Shown here piece by piece: positions 8,201 to 16,136 of a DNA stretch of 64,000 nt. Under the pieces are notes generated by a model, which ran no database searches, was not told where the DNA came from, and worked only from the letters and a program-made list of their open reading frames with translations. The stretch is from Alphaproteobacteria bacterium. GTDB lineage: Bacteria > Myxococcota_A > UBA796 > GCA-2862545. The position numbers and the translations under genes were made by a program. Within the stretch, counting starts at the first letter, position 1. Each line of letters begins with the position of its first letter. The stretch lies in assembly GCA_020632925.1 (NCBI GenBank), contig JACKER010000010.1, forward strand, positions 186,001-250,000, read 5' to 3'.

Positions 8201-8789
8201 CGTCGAGCGACTCGCGCGAGGTGCCCGCGCCGGCCACGTCGTGCGCCATCCCGAAGTCCACCAGCACCGGCCCAGCGGCGCCGACGAACACGTTCTCGGG
8301 CTTCAGGTCGCGGTGGACCACGCCCTCGCCGTGCAGCCAGGCCAGCACCTCCGCCAGCGCGCGGAACAGCGTCAGCACGCGCCCCAGCTGGCCACGGGCC
8401 ACGGGGACGGGCGCGGTCTCCGCCGGCTCCTCCTCGTCGCCGGACAGGAGCGCCGGGTCCATCGTGGACTCCTCGGGCAGCCGCTCGCGGCCGTGGAGCT
8501 CGTCCACGAAGGACCGCAGCGTCTCGCCCCGCAGGAGCTCCATCGCGTACCAGGGCAGGCCGTCCCGCACGCCGTCCGCCAGGATGCGCACGACGCCGGG
8601 GTGCCGCATCCGGCGCAGCGCGCGGATCTCCGCCCGGATGCTGCGCAACGTCGCCTCGTCCGCCTCGGAGACGGTCTTGATGGCGACCTCGGGCCCGTCG
8701 TCCGCCGGACGCGCCCGCCAGACCACACCCATCCCGCCAGCCGACAGGCGGTCGACGACATCGAAGGTTCCGTACCGGGCTCCTTCCAC
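5238..8789 (-). CDS. Ser/Thr protein kinase with AAA-type ATPase and TPR region
   Basis: 1183 residues. An N-terminal Hanks-type kinase (about 8-290) has VAIKTV, HRDLKPENV, DFGMAHD and SYMAPEQ. Its glycine loop starts SAGGMG rather than GxGxxG, but the later glycines are kept. An insert with acidic residues (about 105-140) follows the hinge. It is followed by an ATPase-like module (about 320-600) with a P-loop-like GDAGSGRT and a Walker B-like LVLVVDDLQYADE. The remainder is helical TPR-type repeats. The layout resembles the kinase-AAA-TPR receptors abundant in myxobacteria; no transmembrane segment is evident. The start GTG 8789 has only a weak ribosome site. The oxygenase-cyclase gene overlaps its stop (GTGA), which suggests the kinase is made together with that enzyme and may control it. 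Confidence 0.88.
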   Translation of the reverse strand: MEGARYGTFDVVDRLSAGGMGVVWRARPADDGPEVAIKTVSEADEATLRSIRAEIRALRRMRHPGVVRILADGVRDGLPWYAMELLRGETLRSFVDELHGRERLPEESTMDPALLSGDEEEPAETAPVPVARGQLGRVLTLFRALAEVLAWLHGEGVVHRDLKPENVFVGAAGPVLVDFGMAHDVAGAGTSRESLDALALAGGTVSYMAPEQAIGDLVDARADLYAFGVMLFEALCGRPPFVGSRSSVVFAKIGQRAPSIDRFATDVPGPLAHLLEELLHPDPRSRTAHARVVSGVLASLGAQEPPSGSVQPRPYVYRPAFQPPGDVSARLVQAAQAGGGWWHVRGDAGSGRTRALVEVAQSLRQAGRVAVSCPCVPASGARTAAPLDPLRPLLRLALDRALAVPGGPDAEALAHHGALLARYEPSLRELPAVAGAVEPPELRPDTERIRLFAALRAVLELLARREALVLVVDDLQYADELTAAFLDSLEPADLERVVVLSSGTRPAPVASRSVELPPLTDEQVRAMLASMCGGTDVPPVLSQAIASRAAGHPFVVAELLRAAVHAGLLDRDRSGTWMLRSAELSALELPATVTELVDHRLAAVPATAWPALQWAAVLGFGAEEELLLRRADPADVDVLVRLSIVGFDERGRLRFPSPALAEVVHDRIGAEERRALHAEAATSLLPARPGRHGRVARHLREAGDPSAWEASLRAGEEALAGIAFERAVGELAYARHHLPTDAPPALRTRVELRLGRARWGAGDATGCSEALGSALEVAGERFGGGLWGGVQLVGLLLGELWRLLRSEPADPPPELAERHADLAEAHRYLVYLQILRNEPLPMLASALRASAHGSAGGRRARRASDLATLGVMAGFAGVDRLSRRWFDRAEERLAGSGDRHDEVLVCLALASLALGNARWEDLHAALDRGESAARAVGDAEQAAVCAQMRCTGLQLAGRIEDATTRCDEVLRVSRSQMPRLWARCVLVDALSSVGNTDRAVAEVRTVRAELGEGGDHATRSNVLALHAALLLDQGLVAEAREAVARASELCRRGSEEAFGVFPYHCHAPATWLRLAHEDRTLVAEAERAVEGAARYASRFAIGRAPALRHEGVLHALTGRSERARDALGRSREAASALGMEEHVLLADAEALRLAPDPERAGALRLAARRLGCAGSVRRTAVGG

Positions 8790-8840
8790 TCCGCGCCAGC
8801 TCCGGCCCGCCACGGTACCATGCCGCGCGGAGGTCGGAGC

Positions 8841-9608
8841 ATGGGCGTCGAGGCGGATCCGGACGGACGGTACGGGCGACGCACCGCCTTCTACGACCGG
8901 GTCGGGCGACCCTGGGGCGACGCCGAGCTCGCCTTCCTGCGCTGGGAGATCGAGCGCGGCGTGCTCGCCACCGACGGTGGCAGCGCCTGGTGGAAGGCGG
9001 TGCAGTCGGCCCTGGAGGCGAGCGAGGAGGGAGAGCACCGGTGGCGCCAGGGCCAGCCGCCCTCCGGCGAGCGCTCGGTCGACGCCTGGATGGCCTTCCT
9101 CGCCGACCCCGGTCCGAGCACGTGGTACCGCGCCCACAACACCACGGTGGTCGAGGCCTACCTGCTCTACGCGGACCTGGCCCGCCAGGAGCGTTGGGCC
9201 GAGCAGCGCTTCCTCGAGATCGTGCTCTACCGCGTGCTCTACGCCGCCTCTCTCGTGGACGAGACCACGCCCGGGTGCCTCCCCTTCCCGCGCTGGCTGG
9301 CACGGCGCGTGGCCGATCCACGGACCGCCTCGGTCGACGTGATGGTCCACCTGCCGGACTTCTACCCGCGCCACTACCCGCTGAAGCCCGCCGACGTGCG
9401 GGCGGTGTTGCATCGCGGCTTCGGGATCGAGGCCGACCTCGAGCGGCTGATGGACGAGGGGTTCGTGCTGCCGCACGCGGGCGCGCTCTTCGCCGGGGCC
9501 GCGGAGGACCTCGGCATCCCCGAGCTCGTCACGCTCTGTCTGGGCGACCGCCCGCGCTACCCTCCCCGCCGAGGTCCACGCCCAGCCCCCGCGCCAGGAA
9601 GCTCGTGA
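8841..9608 (+). CDS. Conserved-looking protein of unknown function
   Basis: 255 residues, soluble, rich in Trp, Tyr and Arg, and without signal peptide or membrane segment. The ATG at 8841 follows GGAGGTCGGAGC, a good ribosome site, and a TACCAT box lies at 8816-8821. Codon use matches the neighbouring genes, which supports it being real. No family was recognised. The middle (FLEIVLYRVLYAASLVDE, about residues 120-140) looks helical, and a YPRHYPL segment follows. It diverges from the kinase at 5238-8789. Its last 80 bases lie antisense to the end of the peptidase gene. Confidence 0.65.
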   Translation: MGVEADPDGRYGRRTAFYDRVGRPWGDAELAFLRWEIERGVLATDGGSAWWKAVQSALEASEEGEHRWRQGQPPSGERSVDAWMAFLADPGPSTWYRAHNTTVVEAYLLYADLARQERWAEQRFLEIVLYRVLYAASLVDETTPGCLPFPRWLARRVADPRTASVDVMVHLPDFYPRHYPLKPADVRAVLHRGFGIEADLERLMDEGFVLPHAGALFAGAAEDLGIPELVTLCLGDRPRYPPRRGPRPAPAPGSS

Positions 9609-11682
9609 TCCGGCGCTCCATCCGCAGCCGATCCGCGGGCTTGCGGGGGACGTGCCGCTCGTCGGGGTAGAGGTCGAGCACGTACTCCTTGCCCGCGGCC
9701 AGCAGCGCGTTGATCAGCCGGGCCGTGTGCCGGAAGTGGACGTTCTCGTCCAGCATGCCGTGCACCAGCATCAGCTCGCCGCGGAGCCGCTCGACGTGCG
9801 CCATCACCGAGGAGAGGCGGTACCCCTCGGGGTTCTCCGCCGGCAGGCCCATGTACCGCTCGGTGTAGTGCGTGTCGTAGCCATCCCAGTGCGTGACCGG
9901 CGCGCCCGAGACCCCCACGCGGAACACGTCCGGGGCCAGGCACATCGCCATGAGCGTCATGTACCCGCCATAGCTCCAGCCCGTGATGCCCACGCGGTCC
10001 GGGTCGGCCACGCCGAGCGCCACCAGGTGCCGCACGCCGTCCACCTGGTCCGCGACCTCCGCCGGGCCGGTGTGGTGGCGCAGCGCGGACTCGAACGCCA
10101 GGCCGCGGCGGGCGCTCCCCCGGTTGTCCAGCTTGAACACCGCGATACCACGCTCACAGAGGTACTGGGCGCGCAGGTCCACGGTGGTGCTCCAGCCGTC
10201 CACCACGCGCTGCGCGTGCGGCCCGCCATAGACGAAGACCACGAGCGGGAACGGTCCGTGGCCGTCCGGGCGGAAGAGCGCCCCGTGCAGCTCGACCCCG
10301 TCGCGCTGTCGGAAGCTCACCAGCTTGGGGACGCGCAGCCCCTCGACGCGAGCGTCGCCGGAGGTGTGGAGCACGTGCCGCAGGCTGCCGTCCGCGAGCG
10401 ACCGCAGGGCCACCTTCGTGGGGTGCGAGCGCCGGCTCCAGGCGTCCACGAAGGTCGCCGTCTTCGCGTCGACCACGACCTGGTGGACGCCGGGCTCCGT
10501 CGTGATGCGGACGGGGTCGCCGCCCGCCAGCGGCACCCGGTACAAGTGGCGCTCGAGCGGACCGTCGAGCGTGCCCACGACCCAGACGAAGCCGGCCTCC
10601 TCGTCCACCGCCGCCACCGCCTCGACCATCCACGGACCCGAGGTCAGCGGCATCCGCGCACCGCCGGCGTCCACCCGCTCGAGGTGCTGGAACCCCGTGC
10701 GCTCGCTCGCCCACAGCAGCGCGCCGTCCCGCAGCGGGTGCAGGATGTGGTGCAGGTTGATCCAGACGTCGCTGGTCTCGGTGAGCACCACCCTCCCCTC
10801 GCCCGTCTCCGGATCGAGCATCACGAGATCGAGCCGCGTCTGGCGGCGGTCCTGCACCGCGGCGATCAGCCTCCCGTCCGGCAGGAAGCGCACCCAGCAC
10901 AGGTACTCGTGGTCGGGCAGCGTCATCTGCAGCGTCCGCCCGTCGACCACGCGCACCACGTGCAGCCGGACGACCGCGTTCTCCGCGCCTGCGAACGGGT
11001 ACCGGTGGTCCTCCCACGAGGGCGTGTCGCGACCCTCGTGGGGGATGCGCCAGATCGGGATGTGCGTCTCGTCGACCTCGGCGTACGCGATGTACCGCGC
11101 GTCCTCGGACCACCAGTAGCCGGTGTGCCGGTTCATCTCCTCCTGGGCGACGTACTCGGCGAGACCGTGGGTGCGCCCCGTGCCGCGGGCTCCCGTGGTC
11201 AGCTCGCGGACCACCCCCGTCCGCGCGTCCGCCACGCACAGCTCCGCGTCGCGGACGAAGGCCACCAGCCTGCCGTCGGGCGAGGGCCGCGGATCGAGCG
11301 CGGGCGCGGCGACGAGGTGGCGGAGCTCGCCCTCCTGGCCGTCCTTGACCCAGACCTCGCCGGCCAGCGGCACCACGGCGAGCTCCCCACCCGCGGACCA
11401 CCGGACCACGGTCACGCCGAGCGCCCGCTCCCGGAGCCGCTCGCGCCGGAGCCGCTCCTCGAGCGGGAGCGCCGCCTCGTCCGTCCCGAGCGTCCCCGCG
11501 GAGATCAGCCGCTCGCGGGCCCCCGTCTGCACGTCCACCGCCCACAGCTCCTGCACCATCGAGCCGGGCCCCGTCTCGAAGAAGGTGACGCGGTCGCCGA
11601 GGTAGCGGAACCCGTGCGGTGCGGCCGTGCCCGGCAGGGGCAGCTTCACGAGATCGTCGAGCTCGATGTGGTCCAAGAGCAC
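9529..11682 (-). CDS. Prolyl oligopeptidase family serine peptidase (S9B, DPP-IV type)
   Basis: 717 residues: a beta-propeller (about 60-470) followed by an alpha/beta-hydrolase domain. The catalytic triad is visible: S570 in GWSYGGYM, D645 in HGMLDENVHF and H677 in YPDERHVPR. The RHTGYWWSED segment is typical of dipeptidyl peptidase IV-like enzymes, which remove X-Pro dipeptides from peptide N-termini. No signal peptide is evident with the chosen GTG at 11682 (MLLDHIELDDLVKLP), so it may be cytoplasmic. A TATCCT box is at 11700-11695. The stop lies inside the last 80 bases of the convergent gene ending at 9608. It diverges from the kinase starting at 11743. Confidence 0.9.
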   Translation of the reverse strand: MLLDHIELDDLVKLPLPGTAAPHGFRYLGDRVTFFETGPGSMVQELWAVDVQTGARERLISAGTLGTDEAALPLEERLRRERLRERALGVTVVRWSAGGELAVVPLAGEVWVKDGQEGELRHLVAAPALDPRPSPDGRLVAFVRDAELCVADARTGVVRELTTGARGTGRTHGLAEYVAQEEMNRHTGYWWSEDARYIAYAEVDETHIPIWRIPHEGRDTPSWEDHRYPFAGAENAVVRLHVVRVVDGRTLQMTLPDHEYLCWVRFLPDGRLIAAVQDRRQTRLDLVMLDPETGEGRVVLTETSDVWINLHHILHPLRDGALLWASERTGFQHLERVDAGGARMPLTSGPWMVEAVAAVDEEAGFVWVVGTLDGPLERHLYRVPLAGGDPVRITTEPGVHQVVVDAKTATFVDAWSRRSHPTKVALRSLADGSLRHVLHTSGDARVEGLRVPKLVSFRQRDGVELHGALFRPDGHGPFPLVVFVYGGPHAQRVVDGWSTTVDLRAQYLCERGIAVFKLDNRGSARRGLAFESALRHHTGPAEVADQVDGVRHLVALGVADPDRVGITGWSYGGYMTLMAMCLAPDVFRVGVSGAPVTHWDGYDTHYTERYMGLPAENPEGYRLSSVMAHVERLRGELMLVHGMLDENVHFRHTARLINALLAAGKEYVLDLYPDERHVPRKPADRLRMERRITSFLARGLGVDLGGEGSAGGRPDRA

Positions 11683-11742
11683 TCCAGGGCCCGAAGGATA
11701 CGCGCGCCGAGCCGGTCGGGGTAGGCTGACCGCGGAGGAACG

Positions 11743-14700
11743 GTGGCCGCACCGGAGCTCGGCGGTTTTCGCCTGTTGGAGCCCATCGCCGACGGCGGCC
11801 TGTCCACCGTCTGGCGTGCCCGCCACGCCTCGGGCCTGACGGCGGCGGTGAAGGTGCTCCGGCTGTTCGGCACGCCCGACGAGGCCGATCGGTTCCGCAA
11901 CGAGATCCGCGCCGTCGCCGGGCTCTCCCACCCGTCGATCGTGTCCGTGCTGGACCTGGGACACGTCGACAGCGACGCCGTGCTGCCCGGAGGCCAGCAG
12001 ATCCGCGCGGGCGCGCCGTGGCTCGCGATGGAGTACGTCGGCGGCGGTACGCTCTCGCCGGCCTCGGTCACGAGCTGGCGCGACTTCGCGGCCGTCACGG
12101 GCTCGCTGCTCCGCGCGCTGGCCCACGCCCACGCCCGACGCGTGATCCACCGGGATCTGAAGCCGCAGAACGTGCTCCTGACGGACGCGCGGTCGGTCGC
12201 CTCGGGGCTGAAGCTGACGGACTTCGGCATCGCGTGGACCCGCGGCGCGACGCGCGAGCGTGGGCCCACCGGCACGCTGACGTACATGGCGCCCGAGCAG
12301 ATCGAGGTCGAGGACCACCACTACGGCCCCTGGACCGATCTGTACGGGCTGGGCTGCCTGCTGTGGGAGATCGCGACCGGCGCGCCGCCCTTCGACGACC
12401 GACCCGGCCGCCCGCTGGCCATGGCCCACCTGCTCGAGGAGCCGCCCGCGCTCCGCGCCCGCTTCGAGGTCCCCGACGCCCTGTCGGCGTGGATGTGCCG
12501 CCTGCTGGCCAAGGAGCCCGCCGACCGGTTCCAGTCGGCGGCCGACGCGCTGCGAGCCCTGCTCGGCGACGAGGCCATCGACGACGGCGCGGCCATCACG
12601 GTCGCCACCGGCCCCGCCCAGCAGGACGCCGGGCTACGGCTGTTCGGGCTCCGCGACGTCCCGTTGGTGGGGCGGCGGGAGGAGCTGGCGGTCCTCAAGG
12701 GTGCGCTGGAACAGGCGGCCGAGGAGCCGGTCCTGCTGGCCTTCGAGGGCGCGGAGGGTGTCGGTCGCTCGCGCCTGCTGCGGTGGCTCCACGAGCACGT
12801 GGAGGAGCGGGGGGAGGCCTTCTCGGTGCTCGTCCGTGGCACGCCCGAGGGCCGCGAGCTCACCCGGTCGCTGGTGGATCGCCTCGGTGGCGCCGGGCTC
12901 GAGGGCGAGGCCCTGCGCGCGCAACTGTCCTGGCGTGCGGGCCTGCACGACGTGGATCCGGACGTGCGGCGGGAGCTGGTCGACGTGCTCGCGCCGCCAC
13001 CGGGGCGCAGCGTGGACCGGGCGGACCGCAACCACGTCGTCGCGAGGTGGCTCTCCGAGGTCGCCGCCGTGCGACGGGTGACGTTCGTGGTCGACGACGC
13101 GCACCACGCCGCCGACAGCCTGGAGGTCGCGGGCCACCTGATGCGCGACCACCGCCGTCCCTCGGTCCTGGTGGTGCTCACCTTCGCCGACGGCCAGATC
13201 CCGGACGAGTGCGCGGTCCTCCTCGCGAAGGGCCGGACGATGCGCCTCGGTGTGCAGCCGCGCGACGACCGCCTGGTGCTCCTCCGCCGCTGGCTGCGGG
13301 TGGAGCCCCAGCTCGCGGCCCGCCTGGACGACGAGACCGGCGGCAACACGCTGCTCACCATCGAGCTGCTCCGCGACCACGTCGAGCGGGGTTGGCTGCG
13401 CCCGGGGCCGGAGGGGCTGCAGCTCGCTCCCGGGCGCGGCGTGGTGGTGCCCCAGGACCGGCTCGCCCCCTGGATGTCGCGGACCCAGCGCGCGACCGCG
13501 GACGACGAGGACCGCGCCGTCCAGCTCGAGCTCGCGGCGGCCCTGGGCGAGGAGGTCGCCCTGGCGGCGTGGGAGGCCGTGGGCGGGGAGGATGCGCAGC
13601 CGGCGCGACGAGCCCTGCTGGACGCGCTGCTCTCGGCGCGCCTGGTCGAGTCGACGGCGACGGGCTTCCGCTTCGCGCACCCGCTCGTCCGGTCGGCCGT
13701 GCTGCGGGGCGCCCGCGCGGCCGGGAGGTTCAAGGACGCGCACCGCACCTGCCTCACCTGGGCCCGCGTGACCGAGGCCAGCCCCGAGGTCATCGCCGGC
13801 CACCTGGTCGCGCTGGAGGCCTGGGAGGAGGCCACGGTGCCGCTGCTCGACGCCGCCGAGACCCGCTACGACCGCGAGGGACCCGCGGCCGCCTGGGAGT
13901 CCGGACGGCTCGCGGTGCAGGCGCTGGAGCGGGCGGGCGTGGATCGCGGCGACGCCCGCTGGAGCCGGTGGGCCATCCTGCGCGCGCAGCTGCTGGCCGA
14001 CCGGGGACGCGCGGACGAGGGGCTGGCCGTCCTCGACGAGGTCGATCGGGGCCAGCTGGACGGCGAGCTGCGGGCCCGCGCACGGCACGTCCGCGCGGAG
14101 ATCCTCGCGGACCTGGCCCGGGTCGACGAGGCCTGGTTCCTCCACCTCCGGAACGCGGACGACGCGAAGCTCCCGGACGAGCTGACGGTCCGCACGTACG
14201 ACTGCCTGGTCACGCTCGCGCTCCGCCAGGGCCGCCTGGACGAGGCCTCCCAGTGGGCCGAGCGCGCCGAGCGCCTCCACCTCCGCGCGGGCGACGAGGC
14301 TCGCCGCGGCGTCGTGCTGGTGCACCGGGCGACGGTCGCCGCGATGCGGCGGGAGCTGGACGAGGCGCACGAGCTGCTCGACCGCGCCGAGCCCCTCGTC
14401 GCACGCTACGGCTCCCTCAAGGAGCGCGCCGGCCTCCTGAACGATCGGGCCGACCTGTTCCGCGCGACGGGCCGCTACGACCTCGCCGAGCCCCTCCTGG
14501 CGCGGGCGATCGAGCTGTACCACGCCGCCGGGTACCTCCCGATCATCGCCTCGCTCAACCTCGCGGTCTGCAAGCTCGAGCAGCACCGGCTCGACGAGGC
14601 CGAGGCGGTCATCCAGGAGTCTCGCGCCACGTCCCTGCGACCGGAGACCTTCGGCGCGACCGGAGCGTCCCTCATCCTCGCCATCTGCCACGCCTCACGC

Positions 14701-14886
14701 TCGCGGTGGGCGGCCTTCGATCGCGCCATGGATCGTGCGGCCATCGGCCTGGCGGTCCACACCGACGACGACTTCGTCCACCTGCTGGAGCGGGCTGCGG
14801 ACGAGCTCGAGCGACACGGGCAGGTCTCCCGGAGTGGACGCTGCCGCTCGCTCGCGAGGGATCAGCGGGACCGTCGCTCGACGTGA
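11743..14886 (+). CDS. Ser/Thr protein kinase with AAA-type ATPase and TPR region
   Basis: 1047 residues. The kinase domain (about 5-265) has AAVKVL, HRDLKPQNVLL, DFGIAWT and TYMAPEQ. Its nucleotide loop is unusual (ADGGLSTVW) but the catalytic residues are intact. A second module follows (about 300-560) with FEGAEGVGRSRLL in the P-loop position, a degenerate Walker A, and FVVDDAHHA as Walker B. The last 450 residues are helical repeats of TPR type. It starts at GTG 11743 after GGAGGAA; a TAGGCT box is at 11722-11727. It is the same architecture as the kinases at 5238 and 30090, so these are probably paralogs that act as large signalling scaffolds. Targets are unknown. Confidence 0.88.
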   Translation: MAAPELGGFRLLEPIADGGLSTVWRARHASGLTAAVKVLRLFGTPDEADRFRNEIRAVAGLSHPSIVSVLDLGHVDSDAVLPGGQQIRAGAPWLAMEYVGGGTLSPASVTSWRDFAAVTGSLLRALAHAHARRVIHRDLKPQNVLLTDARSVASGLKLTDFGIAWTRGATRERGPTGTLTYMAPEQIEVEDHHYGPWTDLYGLGCLLWEIATGAPPFDDRPGRPLAMAHLLEEPPALRARFEVPDALSAWMCRLLAKEPADRFQSAADALRALLGDEAIDDGAAITVATGPAQQDAGLRLFGLRDVPLVGRREELAVLKGALEQAAEEPVLLAFEGAEGVGRSRLLRWLHEHVEERGEAFSVLVRGTPEGRELTRSLVDRLGGAGLEGEALRAQLSWRAGLHDVDPDVRRELVDVLAPPPGRSVDRADRNHVVARWLSEVAAVRRVTFVVDDAHHAADSLEVAGHLMRDHRRPSVLVVLTFADGQIPDECAVLLAKGRTMRLGVQPRDDRLVLLRRWLRVEPQLAARLDDETGGNTLLTIELLRDHVERGWLRPGPEGLQLAPGRGVVVPQDRLAPWMSRTQRATADDEDRAVQLELAAALGEEVALAAWEAVGGEDAQPARRALLDALLSARLVESTATGFRFAHPLVRSAVLRGARAAGRFKDAHRTCLTWARVTEASPEVIAGHLVALEAWEEATVPLLDAAETRYDREGPAAAWESGRLAVQALERAGVDRGDARWSRWAILRAQLLADRGRADEGLAVLDEVDRGQLDGELRARARHVRAEILADLARVDEAWFLHLRNADDAKLPDELTVRTYDCLVTLALRQGRLDEASQWAERAERLHLRAGDEARRGVVLVHRATVAAMRRELDEAHELLDRAEPLVARYGSLKERAGLLNDRADLFRATGRYDLAEPLLARAIELYHAAGYLPIIASLNLAVCKLEQHRLDEAEAVIQESRATSLRPETFGATGASLILAICHASRSRWAAFDRAMDRAAIGLAVHTDDDFVHLLERAADELERHGQVSRSGRCRSLARDQRDRRST

Positions 14887-15128
14887 AACCCCGCGAGACT
14901 TCGGGCGATCCACACCCGTTGGGATCGTCGGCCGGTTCGGAGAGACGCGACCCGTCCGGGCGGGAGCATCCCCCCTCGCAAACCCGCCCACCGCGAGGGG
15001 CCAACCCGATCCACTGGGGATTGGAGGATATCGTAATTTGCGTTCTTGACATGAAGTTTGGACACTCGACGCCATGTATACCTCGCGTAACCAAGCGATC
15101 CTGTCGAGACTGCTACCGTCTAGACACC

Positions 15129-15560
15129 ATGACGTTGGACACTCACCGTTCCTGCCGATGTGGCGCATGGTGCGTCACCCTCCGCTCCCACCTGCTGGTG
15201 GCGGAGAAGGTCGATCTGAAAGGCCACATCCACGAGACGTTCGGCAGGTACTCGCGGGTGGGCAGGGTCGCGGTCAGGTGGGCGCGGACGCAAGCCGCGA
15301 TGGAGGTCGACATCGAGGCCCTGCTCCGGGAGCCGGTCCCCCCCGAGCCGTGCATCGATGCCGAGCTCCGCAAGCTCCGCAATCAGGATCGGGCGGCGCG
15401 GAAGAAGGCCCTGGCGACCTATCTCGAGGAGCGCCTCACGCTCGGAGAACGGCTCCTGAACAGCCTCGAGGCGGCCGACTGGCGCATGACCCGGGTGGAC
15501 GTGGAGGAGCACCTCCGACACACGCGGACCCTGCTCTCGACGGTGCGCCTGAGCACCTGA
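15129..15560 (+). CDS. Hypothetical protein
   Basis: 143 residues. The N-terminus carries three cysteines (CRCGAWC) and the rest is charged and helical, with an Arg/Lys-rich centre (DRAARKKALATYLEERLTL, about residues 90-108). No family was recognised. Third-position G+C is high and typical of the window from about codon 20 onward, which favours this strand over the antisense frame. The start is uncertain: ATG 15129 lacks a clear ribosome site, and a later start is possible. The 242 bases upstream are relatively A+T-rich near 15020-15090 and include TTGACAT at 15046, a possible -35 element without a well-spaced -10. Confidence 0.45.
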   Translation: MTLDTHRSCRCGAWCVTLRSHLLVAEKVDLKGHIHETFGRYSRVGRVAVRWARTQAAMEVDIEALLREPVPPEPCIDAELRKLRNQDRAARKKALATYLEERLTLGERLLNSLEAADWRMTRVDVEEHLRHTRTLLSTVRLST

Positions 15561-15565
15561 ACGCT

Positions 15566-16048
15566 TCAGTGGCCCTGCCCCCAGTTCGCGCAGGTCGGGA
15601 ACACACCCTCCGGATCGACGCCGTACGCGATGCACTCCTGGAGCTCACCGTCGTAGCGCCAGGTCGCGATGGCCCAGGTGACGAAGGTCTTCGCCTCGCA
15701 CGCGATCAGCGTGGACTCGGACGACGCGTAGTCCTCCTCGTAGTAGGCCTGGTCGAGCGTGACCTGGAAGTGGGCCCAGTCCTCGCCGTAGTCCACCTCC
15801 GACAGCGCGTGCTGTTCGCGCCAGCGGTACCCGAAGCCGTCCGCGACCACCTCGACCGTGACCTCGTCACCCCAGCCGAGCGTCCACACGTCGTAGGTCC
15901 ACTCGTTCACCCCGTTGCAGTCGAGCACGACCTGGTCGACCAGGAAGTCGCCGTCCCAGGTCCGTTGCTCGGTCACGGGATCCGAGGCGCCCCCCGAGCA
16001 GGCGGAGGCGAGTGGGACGATCGCCCAAAGAAACGGTCTTACGCCCAC
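15566..16048 (-). CDS. Putative lipoprotein
   Basis: 160 residues. The GTG at 16048 (MGVRPFLWAIVPLASACSGG) gives a standard lipoprotein signal with lipobox ASAC, preceded by GGAGCGGGAAGG. The mature protein is acidic and aromatic-rich, with about four further cysteines (LDCNGVNEW, IACEAK, ECIAYG, TCANWG), consistent with an extracytoplasmic disulphide-bonded beta domain. No family was recognised. It diverges from the VWA lipoprotein at 16137 across 88 bases that contain two TTGACA boxes. It ends five bases from the convergent gene ending at 15560. Confidence 0.6.
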   Translation of the reverse strand: MGVRPFLWAIVPLASACSGGASDPVTEQRTWDGDFLVDQVVLDCNGVNEWTYDVWTLGWGDEVTVEVVADGFGYRWREQHALSEVDYGEDWAHFQVTLDQAYYEEDYASSESTLIACEAKTFVTWAIATWRYDGELQECIAYGVDPEGVFPTCANWGQGH

Positions 16049-16060
16049 CCTTCCCGCTCC

Positions 16061-16100
16061 TTGACATATTCTTGACACAACATGACCGACGATCTGGCTA
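16061..16100 (+). promoter_or_regulatory. Possible promoter with doubled TTGACA
   Basis: TTGACA occurs at 16061-16066 and again at 16072-16077, an 11-base step. From the second copy a 17-base spacer leads to TGGCTA, a poor -10. It lies between the two divergent lipoprotein genes and could serve the VWA gene at 16137. The call rests only on the -35 matches. Confidence 0.25.
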
Positions 16101-16136
16101 CTTCTGCGGCCATTGTCGCTCCGGTGTGAGGTCGTC

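Noticed and set aside
15046..15082. Promoter TTGACA with TATACC upstream of 15129
   Set aside because: The 25-base gap between the boxes is too long.
15120..15635. 171-codon antisense frame opposite the hypothetical gene at 15129-15560
   Set aside because: Its composition is Arg/Gly-rich shadow type and it runs into the downstream lipoprotein gene; the plus strand has the better codon pattern.
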